Shown piece after piece: positions 8,977 through 17,058 of a stretch of DNA of 64,000 nucleotides. Positions within the stretch are counted from its first letter, which is position 1. Each line of letters starts with the position of its first letter. The notes below the pieces were generated by a model. That model made no database searches. It saw nothing but the letters and a program-made list of their open reading frames with translations, and had not been told where the DNA came from. The position numbers and the translations under genes are program-made. The DNA is taken from NCBI RefSeq assembly GCF_013744875.1, contig NZ_CP059399.1:7688001-7752000 (forward strand). The letters run 5' to 3'. This DNA is from Nocardia huaxiensis (GTDB taxonomy: Bacteria; Actinomycetota; Actinomycetes; Mycobacteriales; Mycobacteriaceae).

Positions 8977-10365
8977 TCAGAAGAAGGTGTGCAGGAAATC
9001 GACGACGCGGGGCCGCGCGGCCGCGGCGTCGTCGAGCACCGGGATCAAGCGCCACTTGTCGAAAGCGGTGCAGGGGTGCGAGAGACCCAGGCGCACAGTG
9101 CTTCCCACCTGGACATCCGCCGCTGACGCACCGGGCAGGCGCAGGAAGGCGTGCTGGTCGTTGAGCGCCGAGACGTGCGCACCCTCGGGCAGAGGTTGCG
9201 CCGCCGGTCCCGAAACCTGTTGCGGGACCGGCAGCCCCTCATCGAACGGGAGATCGCGCTTGCCCGCATCGAGCAGGGCGAGCTCCCCCTCCGGGCGCGA
9301 CACGCATCGCGCCCAGCCGTGCATGGCCGAACGCAGGGGGCGTTCGGCACGCCCCTGCGCCAGCGGGGAGATGCTGGAGTAGAAGCCGTCGTCGTGGATC
9401 AGGTAGGCGCCGGAGCGCAGCACGACCGTGGTCGGAACGCCCTGTGCGCCGGCCTCATCCGCGAGTGGGGCCAGATGTTCCACCACGAGTTCGGGGTATG
9501 CGCTGCCACCGGCGGTGATGAGCGCGCCGCGCGTGGGACCGGACCGGGCCGAACCGGGCTCGGCCGTGGCCGATTCGGCACCGGTCGACGCGACGGCGGA
9601 AGGGGCCGCAGCGTCCTCGTACCAGTCCGCCGCGGCGAGTTGCCGGTGCAGTGCGGCGATTTCGTCGAGGTAGTGCCGGACCGCCGCCAGGCTCTCCGGG
9701 GTGCGGTCGTGGGCCAGCGCGCCCTCGTAACCGCCGATTCCGGCGAGACGCAGTCGCGGCGACTTGTGCACGGCCTCGGCGACTCCGAGCGCGGCGGTCC
9801 GGTCGCGGGCACCCGTGCGGCCGTGCGGCCCACCGAGTTCCACGAGCACCGACAGGCGCACGGCCTCCGGGGCGGCTTCGAGGTGGCGTTCCATCTCGCG
9901 CACCGAGTCGACCCCGTCGACCCAGCTGAAGAGTTCGAAGCCGGGGTCGCGGGCGATTTCGGCTGCGGCCCAGCGCAATCCGACCGGATCCAGCAGCGCG
10001 TTGGCGAGCATGATGCGGTTCAGGCCGAAGGAGCGGCCCACCTGCGCCTGCCAGCCTGTGGCCAGGGTGATGCCCCAGGATCCGGCGGCCAGCTGTTCGG
10101 CCCACAGCTGGGGTGACATGGAGGTCTTGCCGTGCGGAGCCAGGCGTACGCCGGCCGCGGCGGCCCAGTCCGCCATGACGGCGCGATTGTGATCCAGGGC
10201 GGCTCGGTCCATGGTCAGCACCGGGGTTTGCAGGTCGTCCAGACGCGGTGCGGTGGCCAGGTATTCGCGCACGGTCAGGCCCCAGGCCGCGGGCGGGAGC
10301 GATTTGTGCTCCGGTCCGAGGATCCGATCGTGCAGGGCCGCGATGAGCGCGTTGTCGATGGCCAC
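8977..10365 (-). CDS. PLP-dependent D-amino acid deaminase (DSD/D-threonine aldolase fold)
   Basis: Fold-type III PLP enzyme, 462 aa, with an alanine racemase N-terminal barrel and a D-serine dehydratase-like C-terminal domain. The PLP lysine lies in RLAPHGKT (about residue 75). The C-terminal metal pair His/Cys sits in LSHPCTAFDKW. Relatives are D-threonine aldolase, D-serine dehydratase and D-glucosaminate dehydratase. An open frame extends upstream to 10593, but GTG 10365 is chosen because GGAAGGA precedes it at proper spacing and similarity to the family begins there. An Ala/Ser/Gly-rich insert of about 28 residues interrupts the mid region (around 9528-9613). First gene of the - operon, divergent from the sugar kinase. 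Confidence 0.87.
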   Translation of the reverse strand: MAIDNALIAALHDRILGPEHKSLPPAAWGLTVREYLATAPRLDDLQTPVLTMDRAALDHNRAVMADWAAAAGVRLAPHGKTSMSPQLWAEQLAAGSWGITLATGWQAQVGRSFGLNRIMLANALLDPVGLRWAAAEIARDPGFELFSWVDGVDSVREMERHLEAAPEAVRLSVLVELGGPHGRTGARDRTAALGVAEAVHKSPRLRLAGIGGYEGALAHDRTPESLAAVRHYLDEIAALHRQLAAADWYEDAAAPSAVASTGAESATAEPGSARSGPTRGALITAGGSAYPELVVEHLAPLADEAGAQGVPTTVVLRSGAYLIHDDGFYSSISPLAQGRAERPLRSAMHGWARCVSRPEGELALLDAGKRDLPFDEGLPVPQQVSGPAAQPLPEGAHVSALNDQHAFLRLPGASAADVQVGSTVRLGLSHPCTAFDKWRLIPVLDDAAAARPRVVDFLHTFF

Positions 10366-10442
10366 GACGCTCCTTCCGAAATCGATTGAGCCGCGGTCGT
10401 ACCGGCTCGATTGCCAACCAGCTGTGTTCAATAGCATGTCTG

Positions 10443-10475
10443 CATTGCATAATTTGCAACGCTTGTTGCGCAATG
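10443..10475. promoter_or_regulatory. Nested palindromes in the divergent promoter region
   Basis: In the 172-bp gap between the deaminase (-) and kinase (+) genes there are two palindromes side by side. One is TTGCA-TAATT-TGCAA (10445-10459). The other is TTGCGCAA (10466-10473). Both are enclosed by an outer pair CATTGC (10443-10448) and GCAATG (10470-10475). The area is unusually AT-rich for this genome. It is the natural operator for the IclR protein encoded two genes away, controlling both arms at once. That assignment is inferred. Confidence 0.6.
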
Positions 10476-10537
10476 TGTTTCTGCTGGTTATTCTGCACAC
10501 GTTGTCCGAAAGCCGCAAGCATTCGAAGGAGATTGGT

Positions 10538-11569
10538 GTGATCCAGCCGATCCGGCGGGCGGTGACCGTCGGGGAAGGACTCGCGGTCCTCATCGCACGG
10601 CCCGGCCCGCTCGAGGACTCACCCGTCTTCGAACGCGGAGCGGCGGGGGCGGAAGCGAATGTGGCGGGCGTGCTGAGTCAACTCGGGGTGCCCACCGCGT
10701 GGCTGTCGCGGGTGGGAGACGACGGGTTCGGGCGGTATCTGGTACGGGAACTGAGTGCGCGCGGCGTGGACACCTCCGCGGTGAGCGTCGATTCGCTGCG
10801 GCCGACCGGGGTGTACGTGAAGGAACGCGGGAGCGGCTCCGGGCGGTCCGGTGATCTCGCGGCGGGCACGAGCCGAATGCTGTACTACCGCACCGGATCC
10901 GCGGCCAGCGCGCTGTCACCGGCCGATCTCGCGGAGGCGAGCGGGCTGCTCGACGCGGCGGGATTGATCCACTGCACCGGCATCACCACCGCGCTCTCGC
11001 CGTCGGCCACCGACCTGACCGAGGCGCTGCTGACGCTGCGCAGGCCCGGGCGATTGATCAGCTTCGATCTCAATTACCGTGCCGCACTGTGGAATCGGCC
11101 CGCCGATACCGTGGCCGATACCCTGGCGCGGCATATTCGGGGCAGCGATATCGCGTTCCTGGGGGCCGATGAGGCCGACGCGGTGTTCGGGACCTCCGAG
11201 CCGGACGCGCTGCGGGCCCTGTTCCCGCAACCCCGGCATCTGGTGGTCAAGAACGACAAGCATTCGGTCACCGGGTTTCTCGGAGCCGAACGGGTCGAGG
11301 TGCCCGCATTGAGCCTGGAGGTCACCGAAAGCATCGGAGCCGGAGATGCTTTCGCGGGCGGCTATCTGGCCGCACTGCTCCAGGGGCGTCCGCATGAGCA
11401 GCTGCTGCGCTTCGGGCACCTGTGCGCGGCCGCCGCGCTCACCGGCGCCGGCGATGTGGCCGAGCTGCCGCCGGTGCGCACCCTCGAAAACCTTGCCGCC
11501 GTCGCGGCTTCCGAATGGGCGGGTATGCGCTATCGCCCGGCCGCCGTCCCCGAGAATGTGAGCTCATGA
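10538..11569 (+). CDS. kdgK: PfkB family kinase, probable 2-keto-3-deoxygluconate kinase
   Basis: Ribokinase/PfkB fold sugar kinase, 343 aa. The C-terminal signature ESIGAGDAFAGGYLAALL holds the catalytic Asp and anion hole. An N-terminal Gly-rich segment (GAAGAEANVAGVLSQLG) contacts the sugar, and HLVVKNDKHSVTGF is the ATP-side region. Such kinases phosphorylate KDG at O6 to give KDPG, the substrate of the aldolase encoded on the other arm. GTG 10538 is chosen because GAAGGA is 7 nt upstream; the open frame runs further upstream without coding character. Its stop overlaps the IclR start (ATGA). The exact keto-deoxy sugar acid is not provable from sequence. Confidence 0.88.
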   Translation: MIQPIRRAVTVGEGLAVLIARPGPLEDSPVFERGAAGAEANVAGVLSQLGVPTAWLSRVGDDGFGRYLVRELSARGVDTSAVSVDSLRPTGVYVKERGSGSGRSGDLAAGTSRMLYYRTGSAASALSPADLAEASGLLDAAGLIHCTGITTALSPSATDLTEALLTLRRPGRLISFDLNYRAALWNRPADTVADTLARHIRGSDIAFLGADEADAVFGTSEPDALRALFPQPRHLVVKNDKHSVTGFLGAERVEVPALSLEVTESIGAGDAFAGGYLAALLQGRPHEQLLRFGHLCAAAALTGAGDVAELPPVRTLENLAAVAASEWAGMRYRPAAVPENVSS

Positions 11570-12321
11570 GCCAGAGCCTGCAGCGCGCCCTCACCCTGCT
11601 CGTCGAACTCGGCGAGGAGCCGAAATCCCTGGACCAGCTGGCCACCGGGCTGGGCGTGCACAAGTCGACGGTGCTGCGGCTGTTGCAGACCATGGAGGGC
11701 GAACGGTTCGTCACCCATGACAGTGAGCATCGGTATCGGCTCGGGACCCGGCTGTTCGAGCTGGCCAACCGGTCACTCGAGGGACGGGATCTGCGGACCG
11801 TGGCGCGGCCGCACCTGAGCGCGCTCAATGCCGCCACCGGGCAGACCGTGCACCTGGCCACCTACGAATCCGGCGAAGCCGTGTACATCGACAAGCTCGA
11901 TGCCACCCACAGCGTGCGCATGTACTCGCGCATCGGGCGGCCGGCGGCGCTGCACTGCACGGCGGTCGGCAAGGTGCTGGTGGCCGCGCTGCCCCGCGAA
12001 CAGTGGGCGGCCATCGCGGAACGGCTGGACTACCGCAAGTTCACCGAACGCACCATCCAGAGCCCCGAGCAATATCTCGCGGAGTTGGAACTCGTTGCGG
12101 CCCAAGGGTTCGCCGAGGATCACGAGGAACACGAGAGCTTCATCAACTGCGTCGCCGTCCCGATTCGCAATGGCACCGGCGCGGTCGTCGCCGCACTGTC
12201 GGTGTCGGTGCCGGACATGCTGCTCGATCACGACCAGGTGCTCGGCCTGCTGCCGCGGGCACGCGCGACGGCCGACGCCGTATCCACCGAGCTCGGCTGG
12301 AGCCCGAGCCCCGACAAGTGA
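11566..12321 (+). CDS. IclR family transcriptional regulator
   Basis: Regulator of 251 aa. The winged HTH lies in the first 60 residues (SLDQLATGLGVHKSTVLRLLQ is the recognition part), followed by the IclR effector domain (GRPAALHCTAVGKVLVAALP and the later INCVAVPIRN segment). IclR proteins bind small organic acids and usually repress the adjacent catabolic genes. It overlaps the kinase gene by 4 nt, is followed 11 nt later by ridA, and faces the palindromes at 10443-10475 through the kinase promoter. A keto-acid intermediate of the pathway is the likely inducer (inference). Confidence 0.93.
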   Translation: MSQSLQRALTLLVELGEEPKSLDQLATGLGVHKSTVLRLLQTMEGERFVTHDSEHRYRLGTRLFELANRSLEGRDLRTVARPHLSALNAATGQTVHLATYESGEAVYIDKLDATHSVRMYSRIGRPAALHCTAVGKVLVAALPREQWAAIAERLDYRKFTERTIQSPEQYLAELELVAAQGFAEDHEEHESFINCVAVPIRNGTGAVVAALSVSVPDMLLDHDQVLGLLPRARATADAVSTELGWSPSPDK

Positions 12322-12332
12322 AAGGCCCGTCC

Positions 12333-12740
12333 ATGAGTGAGAAGATCGCCGTCCGCACCGAGCTGGCGCCCGCACCCGCGCACACGTTTTCGCAAGGGGT
12401 GCGCAAGGGGCCGTTCGTGCAGGTGTCCGGACAGGGGCCGGTCGACCCGGTGACCAACGAGTACCTGTACCCGGGCGATGTCGCGGCGCAGACCATTCGG
12501 ACGCTGGAGAATGTGAAGGCGATCGTCGAGGCGTCGGGGGCGAGCTTCGACGATGTGGTGATGCTGCGGGTGTATCTGACCAAGCGGGAGGACTTCCCGA
12601 TCATGAACGAGGCGTACGGGAAGTTCGTCGAGCAACACACGAACGGTGGGGTACTGCCCAGCCGCACAACGGTTTTCACCGGTCTGCCACGGGAAGAGAT
12701 GCTGGTCGAAATCGACGGCATCGCCATCGTCGAAAACTGA
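12333..12740 (+). CDS. RidA/YjgF family enamine-imine deaminase
   Basis: Small Rid protein of 135 aa with the family's core GVRKGPFVQVSGQGPVDP, the Arg of PSRTTVFTGLP that binds the carboxylate, and the terminal VEIDGIAIV. Rid proteins hydrolyse 2-enamine/2-imine intermediates released by PLP dehydratases. Placed in one unit with a PLP deaminase, it fits well as the factor that turns the deaminase's imine product into the keto acid. ATG 12333 follows the IclR stop by 11 nt. A longer in-frame reading from 12003 is only the IclR gene in another frame. Confidence 0.92.
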   Translation: MSEKIAVRTELAPAPAHTFSQGVRKGPFVQVSGQGPVDPVTNEYLYPGDVAAQTIRTLENVKAIVEASGASFDDVVMLRVYLTKREDFPIMNEAYGKFVEQHTNGGVLPSRTTVFTGLPREEMLVEIDGIAIVEN

Positions 12741-12745
12741 GCAGC

Positions 12746-12776
12746 CGCCGCCCGATTCGCTCAGCCGCGGGCGGCG
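12746..12776. terminator. Bidirectional hairpin between ridA and hrpB
   Basis: Perfect 9-bp stem CGCCGCCCG / CGGGCGGCG with a 13-nt loop, between two convergent genes; the right arm lies in the last codons of hrpB. There is no T-tract, as is common for actinobacterial hairpin terminators. Confidence 0.55.
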
Positions 12777-15292
12777 TTGCGGGCGGTGCCGCGATGCGGT
12801 TGCACCGTCGTGGGGTCTTCCGGCCAGGAATGCTTGGGATAACGCCCGCGCAGTTCGGCGCGCGCCTGCGGCCAGCCGGTGCGCCAGAACGACGGCAGGT
12901 CGGCGGTCACCGCGATGGGGCGCTGCGCGGGTGAGAGCAGGTGCAGCAGGATCGAGGCGCGCCCGTCCGCCAGGCGCGGCGGCTCCGTCCAGCCGAAAAT
13001 CTCCTGCACCTTGACCGCAAGAACCGGCGGATCCGCCGAATAGTCCAGGCGCACGTGGCTTCCGGAGGGCACCGGCAGGCGCTCCGGAGCCAGTTCGTCG
13101 AGCCGGGCGGCCTCGGGCCACGGCAGCAGCCGGCGCAACGCCTGACCGGCGTCGATGCGTTCGAGGTCGGCGCGGCGGCGGGCGGTCCCGAGATCAGGAG
13201 CCAGCCAACGGTCGAGGGCGGCGAGCAGCGACTCGTCATCCACCGCAGGCCACGGCTCCCCCAGCGTGCGATGCAGGAAGTCCAGCCGCTGCCGCAACGA
13301 CACCGCATCGGCACTCCAGCGCAGCAACGACAAGCCCAGCTCCTGCAGTCCTCGCCGCAGCGCGGCCTCCAGCAGTTCCGGCTCCGGCTCCCGAATCGGC
13401 TTCTCCGACAATACGATCGCCCCGAGCCGCTGCACCCGCCGGGCCACCACGTCCCCGTCGACCCAATCCACCTCGTCGCCGCCGGTGAGCAGCGTCGGCG
13501 CAGCCCGCCGCGCGAGCTCCTCATCCGCGATGGCAGCCAACCGAATTCGCCCTTCGGAGCGCCCCGGATCACGCGTCGCCACGGCGACGGCCAGCCACTC
13601 GGCATCCCCCAACCCGGATCCGGGCGGCAAGGTCACCGCGGTCCCGCCCGCCATCAAGTAGCTCGCCGACCCCGGTCCACGCCGCCGCGCCAACCGCTCC
13701 GGATACGCCAGCGCGACAACCGATGCCGGATCATCCGCCTGCCCCGAGAGCGCAGTCCCCCTGCGCTCTGCTGGGCCGGACTTCCCATCACCGGTGCTGG
13801 ATCCGATGTTCCGGCTCCGATCTGGTTCGGCCGTCGATCCGTCGATCAGACGGGTCAGGCGGTCCACCTCTCGGAGCCAGCGCTGTGGGCGTTCGCGGCG
13901 CAGGGTTCGGAGTGCGGAAACGAGATCCACACCGGGAGAGAGGGACTCGTCGTCCAGCAGAGTCACCACCTCTGCCGCTGCGCGGGGGCCGACCTCGGCG
14001 GCGCCGTCGAGGAGAGCGCGGGACAGGCGCGGGTGCAGGCCGATCGCGGCCATGCGGCGGCCGCGCGGGGTGATGCCATTGCGGTCTTCGGCGGCCAAGG
14101 CGCGCAGGACTTCTCGGCCTGCGGCGAGACCGCCCGGGGGTGGGGCGTCCCACCAGGAGAGGGCGGAGCCGTCGGGGGTGCCCCAGCAGGCCAGCTCCAG
14201 GGCGAGGCGGGTGAGGTCGGTGGTGCGGATCTCGGGTTCGGGGTAGGCGGGGAGGGTGGCGTGCTCGTATTCGGGCCAGCAGCGCCAGGCTCGGCCGGGG
14301 GCCTCGCGGCCCGCGCGGCCCGCGCGCTGCTCGGCTACGGCGGACGAGACTCGCACTGTCGCAAGGCCGGACAGGCCACGAGCACGGTCGATGCGGGGGA
14401 CTCGAGCGAGGCCGGAATCGACGACGGCTCGCACACCAGGGACTGTGAGACTGGATTCGGCTACGGCCGTGGACAATACGACCCGGCGGCGGGCGCCGGG
14501 ACGCAGGGCGGTGTCCTGGGCTGCGGCGGCGAGGCGGCCGTGCAGGGGGATCACATCGATGTCGTGCAGGCCGGAGAGTTGTTCGGCGGTGCGGCGGATT
14601 TCGGCAGCGCCGGGGAGGAAGACCAGGATGTCGCCGTCGGTTTCGGCGAGGGCCGTGCGGGTGGCGCGGGCGACCTGAGTCTCGATGCGTTCGCGGGGCA
14701 GCGGCGGGACGTAGGCGATATCGACCGGGTAGGTGCGGCCGTGCACCTCCAGCACCGGAGCGGGTTCGTCACCATCGCCGAGAAGGGCGGAAAGTCGTTC
14801 GGCCGCAACCGTTGCCGAGGTCGCCAGCAGGCGCAGATCGGGTCGCAGCCCGGCGCGGGCGTCGAGCAGCAGGGCCAGCAGCAGATCCGCGTCGAGGTGG
14901 CGCTCGTGACATTCGTCGAGGACGACCACATCGACACCGGCCAGCTCGGGATCGTGCTGGAGACGGCGCACCAGCAGGCCGGAGGTGACGACCTCGACCC
15001 GCGTGTCCCGCCCCGCCTTCCGATCGCCACGCACGGCGTAGCCGACCGTGGCCCCGACCGGTTCCCCGAGCAGCGCGGCCATGCGCGCCGCCGCAGCCCG
15101 CGCGGCCAGCCGCCGGGGCTCGGCCACCAGCACCCGGCCCGTCACCCCGGCCGCCAAGGCCAGCGGCACGAGCGTCGTCTTGCCGGTGCCCGGCGGCGCG
15201 ACCAGCACGGCCGTCTCACGCTCGGCCAGCGTCGCGACAATGCGGTCGAGGGCGGCACGAACGGGCAGATCGGGGAGTTCAGGCAGTTTCAT
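12761..15292 (-). CDS. hrpB: ATP-dependent RNA helicase HrpB
   Basis: DExH-box helicase, 843 aa, the usual HrpB length. Motif I is APPGTGKTT (residues 32-40), motif II DECHER, motif III LLATSATV, motif VI RAGRAGREAPG. The HrpB C-terminal domain closes the protein (FGWTEPPRLADGR, LLSPAQRPIAVTADLPSFW). ATG 15292 starts MKLPELPDLPVR, which matches family N-termini; the open frame upstream of it has no coding look. A -10-like CAGACT sits 8 nt before the start codon. Monocistronic, converging on ridA. The physiological role of HrpB in actinobacteria is not established. Confidence 0.92.
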   Translation of the reverse strand: MKLPELPDLPVRAALDRIVATLAERETAVLVAPPGTGKTTLVPLALAAGVTGRVLVAEPRRLAARAAAARMAALLGEPVGATVGYAVRGDRKAGRDTRVEVVTSGLLVRRLQHDPELAGVDVVVLDECHERHLDADLLLALLLDARAGLRPDLRLLATSATVAAERLSALLGDGDEPAPVLEVHGRTYPVDIAYVPPLPRERIETQVARATRTALAETDGDILVFLPGAAEIRRTAEQLSGLHDIDVIPLHGRLAAAAQDTALRPGARRRVVLSTAVAESSLTVPGVRAVVDSGLARVPRIDRARGLSGLATVRVSSAVAEQRAGRAGREAPGRAWRCWPEYEHATLPAYPEPEIRTTDLTRLALELACWGTPDGSALSWWDAPPPGGLAAGREVLRALAAEDRNGITPRGRRMAAIGLHPRLSRALLDGAAEVGPRAAAEVVTLLDDESLSPGVDLVSALRTLRRERPQRWLREVDRLTRLIDGSTAEPDRSRNIGSSTGDGKSGPAERRGTALSGQADDPASVVALAYPERLARRRGPGSASYLMAGGTAVTLPPGSGLGDAEWLAVAVATRDPGRSEGRIRLAAIADEELARRAAPTLLTGGDEVDWVDGDVVARRVQRLGAIVLSEKPIREPEPELLEAALRRGLQELGLSLLRWSADAVSLRQRLDFLHRTLGEPWPAVDDESLLAALDRWLAPDLGTARRRADLERIDAGQALRRLLPWPEAARLDELAPERLPVPSGSHVRLDYSADPPVLAVKVQEIFGWTEPPRLADGRASILLHLLSPAQRPIAVTADLPSFWRTGWPQARAELRGRYPKHSWPEDPTTVQPHRGTARNAARG

Positions 15293-15300
15293 TGCCGACC

Positions 15301-15306
15301 AGTCTG
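15301..15306 (-). promoter_or_regulatory. -10 element of hrpB
   Basis: CAGACT on the - strand, 8 nt before ATG 15292 with no Shine-Dalgarno sequence between. This suggests a leaderless or nearly leaderless transcript. Confidence 0.4.
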
Positions 15307-15429
15307 CCCGCCTGCGGCACGCGATCGAAATGCCACCACCCCGATCGCCACAACGCGGACCGGCTCCCCGAATCGCCCACCGAGCCCCCGCCCCGGGCGG
15401 AGCGGTCCCCCCAACCGGCACGAGGCTCC

Positions 15430-15435
15430 TACACT
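15430..15435 (+). promoter_or_regulatory. -10 element of the small lipoprotein gene
   Basis: TACACT lies 7 nt before GTG 15443 with no Shine-Dalgarno sequence, giving a leaderless transcript. It helps choose this start. Confidence 0.5.
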
Positions 15436-15442
15436 GGGCGGG

Positions 15443-15787
15443 GTGCAGATTCGACGGCTGATCGCCCTGTCCACGTTCGCGGTGCTGGTTCCGGTGGGAG
15501 CTGTGGCCTGCACGGCCGAGGGGCCGGGGAGCAAGTCCGAGTGTGATGTGAGTGGATGCACCATCACGTTCGATCGGGGGGTGAATGCCAAGGCCAGCGT
15601 GCTCGGGGTGGATGCGGAGCTGGTGGCCGTGGATGGGAACAATGTGACATTGAAGGTGGGCGGTCAGCAGGTTGTGGTGCCGGTGGGGCAGTCGCAGCCG
15701 ACCGACGGGCTGAACGTGAATGTGCAGCAGGTGACGCAGGACAATGTGGTGGTGCGGATCGGGACCGGGATTCAGACCGGGAACTGA
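15443..15787 (+). CDS. Small exported (lipo)protein
   Basis: Protein of 114 aa, not assignable to a known family. The N-terminus (QIRRLIALSTFAVLVPVGAV) is a typical signal sequence: two Arg, a hydrophobic core, then AVAC, a slightly unusual lipobox with Ala at -3. The mature part has a Cys pair (ECDVSGC) and a Gly/Val/Asn-rich beta-like repeat region that includes VDGNNVTLKVGGQQVVVPVGQ. GTG 15443 was chosen because the signal peptide starts there and a -10 hexamer sits 7 nt upstream. It is probably anchored on the outer face of the membrane. Codon use is normal for the genome. Confidence 0.75.
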   Translation: MQIRRLIALSTFAVLVPVGAVACTAEGPGSKSECDVSGCTITFDRGVNAKASVLGVDAELVAVDGNNVTLKVGGQQVVVPVGQSQPTDGLNVNVQQVTQDNVVVRIGTGIQTGN

Positions 15788-15854
15788 GACGCCTGCTCGG
15801 GTGCCTGACGACAACCCGGTCATTCGACAGAGGCGAGCATCGACGGGTGGTACC

Positions 15855-15860
15855 TAGCGT
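15855..15860 (+). promoter_or_regulatory. -10 element of the erythromycin-esterase-like gene
   Basis: TAGCGT exactly 7 nt before ATG 15868 with no ribosome binding site between: a leaderless-type promoter. Confidence 0.45.
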
Positions 15861-15867
15861 CGGTGGC

Positions 15868-17058
15868 ATGACTACGACGTATTCCGCCGATGTGCTCGAA
15901 TGGCTGCGGGCCGCGGCGCACCCTGTAACAGGTACTCGATCAGATGACACCGGGGCGGATCTCGAGTGGCTGACCGGCGGGCTCGGGGACGCCACGGTGG
16001 TCGGGCTCGGCGAGTCCACGCGCTTCTCGGCGGAGACCTTCGGCGTGCGGGCGCGGATCTTCCGGCTTCTCGTGCGGGAGTACGGATTCCGCGCGCTCGC
16101 GGTGCAGGACGGGGCTCGGGCCGGGGAGCGGATGGATCGGTTCGCGCTGGGCGGGGCGGAGACGGCCGAGGAGGCGCTCGCGCAGGCTTGGGCGCCGCTG
16201 CGGACGCGGGAAATGGCGGAGACGCTGCGGTGGATTCGGGAGTTCAATCTCACGCATGCGGCGGATCCGGTGCGGGTGTTCGGGATTCAGCCGCCGCACG
16301 CGGAACCGTCCGATTACGACGCGGTGCTCGAGTTCGCGGGGCGGGCTGCTCCGGAACGGCTGGCGGAGTTCACTTCCCGGCTCGAGACGATCCTTACGGC
16401 GCATCGGATGGACGAGCATGTGCAGCGCCACAATGGAATTCATCCGGGTCGGCCGTTCGCCGAGCAGGCGCGTGAGGTGGTCGAACTACTCGAGACGCTG
16501 CCGGTCACCGCGGAACGGGATGCCGCGCTGGCACATGCCCGATTGATCCGGGAGTTCCACGAAGGCAGCGTCGCGGGCCGGGGTGGTTTCGCCAAAGATG
16601 AACGGGCGGAGTCTGATCGGATCATCGATTGGCACGAGCGCACCGGAGCGCGCATCGCCTACTGGGACGGCATTTCGCACACCGGTGTGCTGGCCGATGG
16701 TCTGGGCGGGCACTTGCGCGGGCGGTTCGGCGATGGTTATGCGGCCGTCGCCATCGGGTTCCATCACGGAGATCTGGGCCTGACCGTGGTTCCCGAGCCC
16801 GCCGCGGATCTGGTGGACGCGCAGTTGGGTGCGGTGGGACTGGATGCCTTCGCGGTGGATCTGCGTTCTGCCGCACCGGAATCCGTCCTGGCATGGCGGG
16901 CGGGACCGGCGGCGCTGCGGGTGATCAGCGGGGTGTACGACCCGGCACAGGATGCGGCGGCACGGATGACGGTGCCCTCCCTCGCCGGGGCGTTCGATGT
17001 GCTCATCCACATTCGCGAGGCCACGCCGGTCGACTGGCTGCCGGTCGGCGAGCAGTGA
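15868..17058 (+). CDS. Erythromycin esterase family protein, active site degenerate
   Basis: Protein of 396 aa of the Ere/EreB-like fold (PF05139 type). The N-terminal motif reads GLGESTRFSAETFGVRARIF, where the family has GExxH. Counted from the conserved Glu (E43 in EreB numbering), the general-base His at +3 is Arg, the Arg at +12 is kept, and the Glu at +31 is Gln. The later W-A-H-N-x-H element is WDGISH, so its first His is also gone. It is therefore unlikely to hydrolyse macrolides by the known mechanism and may be a different hydrolase or a binding protein. No resistance phenotype should be assumed. ATG 15868 has a -10 hexamer 7 nt upstream. Confidence 0.8.
   Translation: MTTTYSADVLEWLRAAAHPVTGTRSDDTGADLEWLTGGLGDATVVGLGESTRFSAETFGVRARIFRLLVREYGFRALAVQDGARAGERMDRFALGGAETAEEALAQAWAPLRTREMAETLRWIREFNLTHAADPVRVFGIQPPHAEPSDYDAVLEFAGRAAPERLAEFTSRLETILTAHRMDEHVQRHNGIHPGRPFAEQAREVVELLETLPVTAERDAALAHARLIREFHEGSVAGRGGFAKDERAESDRIIDWHERTGARIAYWDGISHTGVLADGLGGHLRGRFGDGYAAVAIGFHHGDLGLTVVPEPAADLVDAQLGAVGLDAFAVDLRSAAPESVLAWRAGPAALRVISGVYDPAQDAAARMTVPSLAGAFDVLIHIREATPVDWLPVGEQ

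Noticed and set aside
7287..9164. A 625-codon + frame opposite the deacylase gene
   Set aside because: Shadow with Gly/Val-rich composition and no start signal; the - strand gene shows HxH and other motifs.
12941..15442. A 948-codon open frame on + running opposite the HrpB gene
   Set aside because: It is the antisense shadow of hrpB. Its protein is low-complexity Arg/Gln/Gly. Only the last 115 codons (from GTG 15443) are a real gene.
15868..17058. Macrolide resistance gene
   Set aside because: Fold is right but key catalytic residues are replaced, so resistance is not supported.
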